Under the pieces are notes generated by a model. That model did not search any database. It saw nothing but the letters and a program-made list of their open reading frames with translations, and was not told the origin of the DNA. A stretch of DNA of 64,000 nt from Mauremys mutica (lineage: Eukaryota > Chordata > Testudines > Geoemydidae), in NCBI RefSeq assembly GCF_020497125.1, contig NC_059075.1, positions 37,856,003 to 37,920,002 on the forward strand. The letters run 5' to 3'. This document shows, piece after piece, positions 57,401 to 64,000 of this stretch (within the stretch, counting starts at the first letter, position 1; the number at the start of each line of letters is the position of its first letter). Made by a program: the position numbers and the translations under genes.

Positions 57401-57690
57401 ACTAATAATTAACAATACGAGTGAAAATAGGAATATATACACTAGGGTACAAAAAGCTAAGCTGATGAGAATGACAACAAGTAATTCTGTCTCGCAGCTA
57501 TGGGTGGTGAGCAGCAATGGAGTAACATTTGGGCTGCTCTACCCTGTATGTCTTTGTTGCAGGGCATGAAAACATTCAGGGCACATGCATGGCCACACTG
57601 GACACCGCTGGATAAAAGACTCCAATTCTCAATCACATGGGGCACTAGCAGACCATGAGTGGAATATATATGGACAAGCACTCAAAGAAC
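54405..57690 (-). mobile_element. DIRS-like retrotransposon copy, internally deleted
   Basis: The left end has an arm gttacttaccggtagttttt ttgagatg and, 250 bp on, its inverse catctcaaagaactccagttt. Such inverted terminal plus internal complementary repeats are the mark of DIRS elements. Next comes a minus-strand tyrosine recombinase C-terminus (54804-54992). At the far end, 57659-57690 gtggaatatatatggacaag cactcaaagaact is again the inverse of the terminal arm. The interior (55.0-57.4 kb) contains many ggtaccagta / gtggtacta words and no intact frame; reverse transcriptase/RNase H were not recognised. Confidence 0.55.
54804..54992 (-). pseudogene. DIRS tyrosine recombinase C-terminus
   Basis: A 62-codon frame reading HSFRAQGASAVSLQNISIMD, IYKRDTWGSSHTFTRHYSI. 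The His-x-x-Arg motif (HSFR) and the Tyr in HYS about 40 residues later match the catalytic box II and nucleophile of DIRS/Ngaro tyrosine recombinases, with TWGSSHTF in the usual place. It lies directly ahead of the inverted terminal structure, as in DIRS. The rest of the recombinase is absent. Confidence 0.7.
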
Positions 57691-58557
57691 TGCTAATAGT
57701 GCACATAACTACTCTCCATAATAGATTTATGTGAATAACTGATTTTTTCCATTAGTTGGCAGTTCTAAAAAATAACAATAATAAAATAAATTATTTTTCG
57801 GTTGACCTAAAATAGAATATTTTTGGAATTTTCAACAAATTGAAGCTTGTGAAAAAAATTAGTTTTGGGTCTGTAGCAGGCCGGTGTGGCTCCCCTCCTC
57901 CCCGGAGAGGGTTGAGCCCCGGACACAGGAAGGGGCGGGGCTACAGAGTGGTGAGCCCGCCCCTCAGAGGGTCAGACGGCGACCCGGAAGGATAAAAGCC
58001 GGGCCTTCCAGCTCAGTCAGTGCCCAGCCACCGGGGAGAGCAGACCTGTCTGACGGAGCTCCTGACGGAGGAACCGCTGGAGCCCCGGGCAACTGCCTGG
58101 ACTGGCCGGAGAGCACCCTACCCCGCTACTGGGAAGACCTGCCAGAGCTTCCCCGCACCACCTACGACGAGGAGCCAGTAGGAGCCTCCCCGCTAGCGTG
58201 CTGTTACCCCGAGGAACCCCCGGAGCACAGTTGGCCGGACTTCCCCGAGGAACTACCCGATCTACCCCCCAGCCTGGGTTGTGAGGAGCCCATGCAGTGG
58301 GACTTCCCGGGACCAGACGCCGTGGACCAGGTAGGACCAGAGGGGGATAGTGGAAGTGGCCCGGGGGCAGCCGACCTCAGTCAGGCTGCTGACCAGACCG
58401 AGCCCATGTCAGTGTGTTGCGGTCAGGATCCCCACTGACCGTCAGCGGTGACGACCGCTGCCTAGGGCCCCGGGCCGGGACACAGTGGAGTGGGTGGGCC
58501 TGTGTCCCCCCTGCCACCCCACTCACGGGTGGCAGTTATCCCCCTCACCCTATTGCT

Positions 58558-58670
58558 CAGCCTGCCACAAGAGGCCTGAGCCCCTGTACTGTTCCTGGCT
58601 CAGCCTGCCACAAGAGGCCTGAGCCCCTGTACTGTTCCTGGCTCAGCCTGCTGCAAGAGGCCTGGGCCTT
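58558..58670 (+). repeat. 43-bp tandem repeat in the LTR
   Basis: Two nearly identical 43-bp units (58558-58600, 58601-58643; cagcctgccacaagaggcct ...) plus a partial third. Confidence 0.9.
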
Positions 58671-58687
58671 ATCTAGACTGTTTGCTG

Positions 58688-58829
58688 CCCAGCCCCTGCA
58701 CCAGAGGGCCTGGGCCTTTGCTAGACTGTTTGTCGCCCAGCCCCTGCACCAGAGGGCCTGGGCCTTTGCTAGACTGTTTGTCGCCCAGCCCCTGCACCAG
58801 AGGGCCTGGGCCTTTGCTAGACTGTTTAT
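58688..58829 (+). repeat. 48-bp tandem repeat in the LTR
   Basis: Three units starting at 58688, 58736 and 58784 (cccagcccctgcaccagagg ... gactgtttgtcg), almost identical. As 48 is a multiple of three, frames on both strands give perfect peptide repeats (e.g. RAWAFARLF), which explains the ORFs seen here. Confidence 0.92.
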
Positions 58830-59104
58830 ACTGCTTACCGCTCAACCTGACAGCAAAAGGCCTGAGCCCCAACTGACTCTGTCTTCATTACTTAGCCTTA
58901 AAGGGACAGGACAGAGCACCCCCGTGAGACCAGCGGGCCGGTGTGGCTCCCCTCCTCCCCTCAGAGGGTTGAGCCCTGGACCCACCTGTTACAGGGTCAA
59001 ACAAAACATTTTATTCAACTCCAAAAACATTTTATTCAACTCCAAACTAAACTTTTTAATTTAATTGTGGCAACTTTTTTTTTTTAAATAAAAGCAAATG
59101 TCAA

Positions 59105-59465
59105 TTATCCAGTGGTTAGAGCACTCACCTGGAATATGAAGACCCACGTTTGAGACTCCACTCTAGAGCAGAAACTGAAACCCAGGTCTCTACCCTCTCA
59201 ACTGCATGCCCTAACCACCAGACTATAATGCATTCTGTGATAGGTCACTCAGTCTCTCCTAATGAAGCTGTTCCACTTGGTATAAATAAATAAATATTCA
59301 TGGGCCCAGGCACAAAATAAAAATGACTCTCTAGCTTGGTGGTTAGGACACTCAACTGGAAGATGTGGGACACCTGAGTTCCAGTCTCTGCTCCTTAGTG
59401 AGGATTCACACCTAGGTCTTCTATATCTCAGGTGAGTGCCCTAATCACTGGGCTTCTTGTTATAA
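59105..59465. repeat. Palindromic repeat with tRNA-like words
   Basis: ggttagagcactcacctgga at 59113 and ggttaggacactcaactgga at 59341 in one orientation are answered by ccctaaccaccagactataa at 59209 and gtgagtgccctaatcactgg at 59432 in the other. The same words occur at 521. An A-box-like ggttagagcact and a B-box-like gtttgagactcc 34 bp on suggest a tRNA-derived ancestry, but no tRNA fold is left. Confidence 0.5.
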
Positions 59466-59654
59466 AGGGATATTGATGTCACCACTTCCGCTTCCTTCTC
59501 AGTTTTGTGAATGGCGTCTAAAAGTTGGAGTCAGGCATCTAAGCCCACTTGTGCTTCAAGTCCAAAATATCAACTAGTTTCATATTGAAATGAACTGTTT
59601 TGACATTTCTTTCTTTGACTGAAAATTTGTTGCAATTGACACAAATTCACAAAA

Positions 59655-59745
59655 ACAACGAGGAGTCCGGTGGCACCTTAAAGACTAACAGATTTATTTG
59701 GGTATAAGCTTTCATGGGTAAAAAAGACTCCAGTTCTTCAGATGC
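59655..59745 (-). repeat. Penelope-like tail, reverse orientation
   Basis: aacaacgaggagtccggtgg caccttaaagactaacag atttatttgggtataagc is the reverse complement of the tail at 14385-14475. Confidence 0.75.
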
Positions 59746-61410
59746 ACATAATGTTTTGGTTGTCCCAAGTCAGCATTTTTCAGTGAAAAAAATTTAAGCC
59801 ACACATTTCACCAAGCTCTACTCCATAACCACATGCTCCTGGTTTTTTATTTCCCTTCAGCCAACTTCTTGCAACCCTTTCCTCTCTTTGGGTCAGGTTT
59901 GAGGCACATTGGATAGGCAGTGCAGAGGAAGCTTACATTATTGCTGCTCATCCTGTGCCTTTTCTGGGAATTAGGAAAAGAATCTGCTAACTTCATCAAT
60001 ACAAAACTCATTATAATGAAACATGAAAAATGAAGAAATGGAAAAAGGAAAAGAACCACACCACACAATAACACAGAGCATTCTTATACAATAATTGTCC
60101 TCTGGGCTTTCTTTCCCAGAAAGGTTTTAAGACACAGTTTAATGTGCTGATTGCATTTCAGTATTTTTCTCCAAAAGATCCTTTATGGTAAAACCCTTGT
60201 TGTTATCCAAGTGCAGTTTTAACCAGTAACGATTACTGAGCTTCCTCATGAGAATATGTCATTGGATAAGTGTGTTTTCTTTTGATAGACTCACCAATTC
60301 TTTTTGTCTTCTAATTTTAGAGTAAGTCTATAGAGTTTAGTAATGCAGGAAAAAATGTCCCCATCAGCTACATTTTAAATATGACCATCAAATTATTAAA
60401 TGAGTGTAGAGTTTTCTACATAACAAGCCATCAGTCATGAGAAAACAATCATGATACTGGCCCAGAACCTTGGTGCAGCTCCACAGGGGGTGCGAAAGTA
60501 GCCTTTGCATTTCCCAGATGCTGGGCTGGCTGCTTGCTGAGCTGGTTCCCTACTGTAACTTACAGAAACCTGAAGGCTGCTCTGAGTTATGCCAGCTGCT
60601 GGTAAGTCCAATGAACAATATGGCAGCCAGGGATCAGTGAGTCGTAAAGAAGCCCCAGTCATGCCCCCTTTGCTCTGGACATGCCTTCTTTGTGGGCAGC
60701 AGGGGCAAGGGGTTGTGTAGAGGCTGCTATGCAGGTTGTATGCCACAAAAGTTTCCCCCTACATCAAAGTGCTCCTCTCGTGCCTTGTTGTGCAGAAGTT
60801 TAGGGACTGAACCTCGCCTCAGTGTGGCAGAAAGAAGCTGCATTGTCCCTCAGGATCTGGACCAGCATGAATACATTTCATGAAGGAACCACAGAAATAA
60901 GTTCCTGAAAACAGTGTCTAGAGCATGAGTTGTGAAACAGATACTGTTTATAATTCATGCCTACAAAGTAAGTTTTAAAACAGATGTTAACATTCTGAAA
61001 ATAGTGGTATTGTCTGTATCTTTGTTCTCAGTAATGTTTTCAATTATTAATGACTTTAAGGGGATTTTCTAGCTCAGGAGATTGCTATTGGAAATAGGAT
61101 AATTTTACCTCTCGTGTTCAAATCTAGGCCAGTGGCATTCAGTCCAGGAATTGACTGAACATCAATTATTCACTGAAATATGTCAGGCAAGTTATTCCTC
61201 ATTTCAGTGGACAAATATCATTATTATATTAATATGACAGTAGTGTCCAGCACCCCGTCAGGAATGCTGCCCCAGTGTACTTGGTCCTGTAGGTAGCATG
61301 ACATGTACCCTTCCCCAAAGAGCATGCAATTTAATTTGAAGCAAGATACGAGTACGTGTAACAACAGGAGAGAAGGGGAGGGAGAGAATATGAGTAACAG
61401 TATTAAAATA
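59746..61410. other. 1.7 kb without recognised gene
   Basis: The minus frame around 60190-60230 gives a short LKLHLDNNKGFT-like reading but lacks splice borders and conservation. Nothing else identified. Confidence 0.35.
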
Positions 61411-61418
61411 CTCTAGTC

Positions 61419-61793
61419 CAGCGGTTCTCAAACTTCATTGCACTGCAACCCCCTTCTGACAACAAAAATGATTATACGACCTCAGAAGAGGGGACTGAAG
61501 GCTGAGCCCAGCTGCTCTGGGTGGCACTGCCAAAGCCCAAGCCCCACCGTTCTGGGCGAGGGGGCCAAAGCTGAAGCCCAAGGGCTTCAGCCCCAGGCAG
61601 GAGGCCTGTAACCTGAGCCCCGCCACTCAGGGCTGAAGCCCTTGGGCTTTGATTCGGTCCCGGGTGGTGGAGCTCGGGCTTCAGCTTTGGCCCCAGCCCC
61701 AGGTCCCAACAAGTCTGAGCTAGCCCTGACGACCCCATTAAAATGGGGTTACGACCTATTTTAGGGTCCCAACCTACAGTTTGAGAACCGCTG
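61419..61793. mobile_element. 375-bp hAT MITE with exact 8-bp target duplication
   Basis: Ends cagcggttctcaaactt and agtttgagaaccgctg are inverted repeats; ctctagtc flanks both sides (61411-61418 and 61794-61801). The interior has gggcttcagcc / ggctgaagccc palindromes and no gene. Confidence 0.93.
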
Positions 61794-61801
61794 CTCTAGT
61801 C

Positions 61802-62454
61802 CCATAGATTAACAATGCCAAAACTTAATGATTCCAATCATTTAATTTTTTTAAAATGTAATTATGGACCAGAGGCAATGGCACAAGGGGGAATGATTTA
61901 ACAGGAACTCAGAAGCAGGAAGAAGGAAGGAAGAAAAAAAGAGAAGGGGAGAGGTGGATCAAAGAATGGAAAGGCACAAGGAGGGCATGGAAGAGTGAAA
62001 CTGACAGCAGAGCAATAGAGGAAGAAGAGTAGGCCAGAGCAAACCATTACTTAGCTGAGAAAGACAATGTGCAGAGTTCAGCTTGCAGAATGTGGTTTGC
62101 TGACGTTATTGGTAGGTTTTCAAGGTGCCTTCCCTCCCCAAGAGGTGGTCCTTTCTAGAGTAAGGTTGAATGTTATCGCTAGATGGCAGTGTAGGAGCTA
62201 CTGCTTTTTTGCCTGAGAATTTATTGGGGAGGGGGGAGAAGAGAACGTTTAAACATTAGTTCAAATGAGTACCTAGATATATTTGAAATGCACTTTTGCA
62301 GAGCTGACTGGATGATTACAATGCAGAATTCCCAAATCTAATTACAGTAATAAACACCAACGGGGTGTGTTTACCTTGGTGCAAACTCAGAGTGATCAGT
62401 CGTAATGCTCAGAGCCAAGATAAACAGTGGTTGGTGAAAACATACAACAAAGAA
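61802..62454. other. Unassigned spacer
   Basis: A purine-rich tract (aagaaggaaggaagaaaaaaa) at about 61920-61960; nothing else recognised. Confidence 0.35.
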
Positions 62455-63060
62455 ACAGGTACCTATCTTTCTGTAACTGTTGTTCTTCAAGATGTCTTGC
62501 ACGTGTTCATTCCACTGTAGGCATGTGTGCCCCGTGCACAGTTGTTGAAGAAATTTTTCCCTCAGCAGTATCCATCGGGGCAGCCCAAGCACCCCCTGCC
62601 ATCACACACCGCGGCATGTAGGTATAAGAGACCCCAACCTCCTTCAGTTCCTTCAAACTGGACAAACTCCAGTAGAGAAGAGGAGATGGGAAGACTGTGG
62701 AATGAACATGTACAATGCATCTTAAATAACAATAGTTATGGAAAGGTAGGTAATCATTTCTTTGAGTGATTGCACATGTTCATTCTGCTGTAGGTGACTC
62801 ACAAGCAGACAAACATCAGGGTGGGCTCAGTGTCTGAACCTGGCATCATCTCTGGGCTAGTGGGAGATGGCATAATAAGCAGCAAAAGTGTGGACTGATG
62901 AACAAGTCACAGCTTTACAAATGTCTGTGATACATACTTGTGCCAGGAAAGCCTCCAATGCCACCTGCACCCTAGTGGAATGAGCAAATACTCTAGTTGG
63001 TGTAGTTATATTAGCCAACTAGTTGCATAAACAAATGCATGAAGAAATCCAGGATGAAAT
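62455..63060 (-). mobile_element. DIRS-like 3' end with recombinase remnant
   Basis: The left arm (acctatctttctgtaactgt, cacgtgttcattccactgta) and right arm (gtggaatgaacatgtacaat, aaaggtaggtaatcatttc) form an inverted pair with about 170 bp between. To the right, the minus strand encodes HSTRVQVALEAFLAQVCITD then ICKAVTCSSVHTFAAYYAI (62860-62990): the HxxR box and the Tyr region of a DIRS tyrosine recombinase. Confidence 0.6.
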
Positions 63061-63159
63061 CCTCTGAGAGGAAACTGGTCAGTGCTTAACTCTGTCTACA
63101 ACTGCAATGAATAATTGCATTGAAGACATAAAGGGCTTAGTAAAAAGCTAAAGAGGAGG

Positions 63160-64000
63160 TTACTTACCTGTAACTGGGGGTTCTTTGAGACATGTGGTCC
63201 CTATCTGTATTCCACTGTGGTTTATGCATGTGCACCATGTGTCCAGAGTCAAAGAATTTGAAAGTAGTGTCTGTTGGTCTGCACATGTGCTCTGACTTGC
63301 CTCACGCTTCTGTCTGTGGCGATAAAGGGTGTCGTGGACCATCTGTGTCTCCAGTTCCTTCTCCACCATGAATCTGACAGACTCAAAGCAGAGGAGAAGG
63401 AGTAGGGCAGAAAGTGGAGTACAGATAGGGACCACACATCTCAAAGAGCCTCCAGTTACAGGTAAGTAATGTCCTCTTCTTCTTCTTCAAGTGATGGTCC
63501 CTATTGTATTCTACTATGGGTTATTGACAAGCAGTACCTAAGTAGGAGGAGGATGAAGACAGAAGGGTTGTGCACAGAATCACTGTGCCAAAGGAGGCAT
63601 TAGTATCCGAGTCCTACACCAGGGCATAGTGTGTTGCAAATGTGTGGACAGAACTCCATGTGACCACTTTACAGATGTCTAGAAGAGGCATGTCTTGAAG
63701 AGATACCATGGTCATTGCTTGAGCTGTAGTAGAATCAGCTCATGCCCCAGTGGGGGGGATGTAGGTTCGATAGCTGGTAACAGTTTAATGCAGACAGATT
63801 TCCATTTGGAAATTCTCTGGGTGGAGATGGCATGTTCCCTGATTCTCTCTGCTAACGCAATAAACAGTCTCGGGGACTTCCTGATTGTTTTTGTTCTATG
63901 TGGGTAAATGGCCAAGGCTCATCAAACACTAAGGGAATAGAATCTATGTTCTTCTGCAGACATGTGCGGTTTCAGGAAGAAAACAGGTAAGTGAATAGAC
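63160..64000 (-). mobile_element. DIRS-like element, 3' end, continuing past the window
   Basis: Left arm gttacttacctgtaactggg ... ctatctgtattccac (63161-63217) and right arm gtggagtacagatagggacc ... ccagttacaggtaagtaa (63414-63469) form a well-preserved inverted repeat with a 200-bp spacer. The arms' outer end caggtaagta is identical to a strong splice-donor consensus. Minus-strand recombinase sequence follows at 63620-63915 and the body runs to the window edge. Confidence 0.65.
63628..63915 (-). pseudogene. DIRS tyrosine recombinase C-terminus
   Basis: Minus-strand frames give MVSLQDMPLLDICKVVTW followed by SSVHTFATHYALV and a stop, the best preserved copy of this motif in the window. Upstream, RTKTIRKSPRLFIALAERIR is read in a neighbouring frame. 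Catalytic Tyr is present in THYAL. Expected HxxR is degraded to an His-Glu reading, and the frame is interrupted. Part of the DIRS-like element at 63160-64000. Confidence 0.6.

Larger units (their letters stand above)
57872..58993 (+). repeat. Solo LTR with 5-bp target duplication
   Basis: Starts tgtagcagg and ends cctgttaca, inverted TG...CA termini, flanked by gggtc at 57867-57871 and 58994-58998. A TATA-like gataaaagccgggcc at 57990 lies about 120 bp from the start. The phrase gccggtgtggctcccctcct is present both near the start (57881) and near the end (58936). The right half is built of minisatellites. No retroelement genes are attached. The long frame at 57884-58438 is Pro/Glu-rich with no domain and is probably not a gene. 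Confidence 0.8.

Noticed and set aside
57884..59064. 184- and 216-codon ORFs
   Set aside because: Located in a solo LTR with 5-bp duplication; Pro-rich or minisatellite-encoded, no recognised domain.
60170..60240. Minus-strand LKLHLDNNKGFT reading, considered as TSHR exon 7
   Set aside because: Similarity stops after a few residues, no AG acceptor or GT donor at the expected distance, and TSHR exon 7 is well conserved.
1..64000. Bacterial-type features (operons, CRISPR arrays, ribosome binding sites)
   Set aside because: Spliced receptor exons, SINE/LINE content and base composition show vertebrate nuclear DNA; short direct repeats here are minisatellites, not CRISPR.

Overview
This window is vertebrate nuclear DNA, most likely from a cryptodiran turtle. 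The lineage call rests on a Cry1-type SINE (tRNA-like head, CR1-like tail) at 19862-20051, many CR1 3' ends, and DIRS-like, Penelope-like, PIF/Harbinger and hAT elements of the kind seen in turtle genomes. There is no operon structure, no rRNA or tRNA gene and no CRISPR array.

The only host gene I can support is the thyrotropin receptor gene TSHR, on the minus strand and read right to left. Three consecutive coding exons are present: exon 8 (44366-44443, 78 bp), exon 9 (27515-27703, 189 bp) and the large last exon 10 (23742-25143). All have AG/GT borders and all junctions are phase 2, so the reading frame runs through without a break. Intron 8 is 16,662 bp and intron 9 is 2,371 bp. Sequence right of 44443 should be intron 7, because I did not find exon 7. 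Sequence left of about 23.3 kb is 3'UTR or intergenic.

Nearly everything else is transposon-derived and often nested. 1-5.9 kb: an old repeat, a CR1 3' end, a solo LTR, a DIRS recombinase relic, a small TIR element. 9.1-9.96 kb: a Penelope-like element with a GIY-YIG endonuclease and an inverted copy of its tail. 11.3-14.8 kb: antisense CR1, a truncated hAT piece and a 110-bp direct duplication. 16.6-22.2 kb: a TIR element carrying a GC-rich hAT, another GC-rich hAT, the SINE, and a hAT inside a hAT. 25.3-35.3 kb (flanking and within the TSHR introns): LINE relics, an LTR carrying a palindromic TIR element, more CR1. 35.4-40.3 kb: a full-length 4.9-kb Harbinger element with convergent transposase and Myb-like genes, both broken, inside an older element. 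40.5-47.8 kb: three hAT elements, TSHR exon 8 and a deleted Harbinger. 50-64 kb: more small elements, an L2-like LINE, a solo LTR with coding-length minisatellites, and three DIRS-like 3' ends with recognisable tyrosine-recombinase C-termini.

Seven hAT-type elements end with an exact or one-mismatch 8-bp target duplication, which lets boundaries be given to the base. Large blocks (5.9-9.1, 14.8-16.5, 42.3-44.3, 47.8-50.5, 59.8-61.4 kb) hold nothing I can identify.
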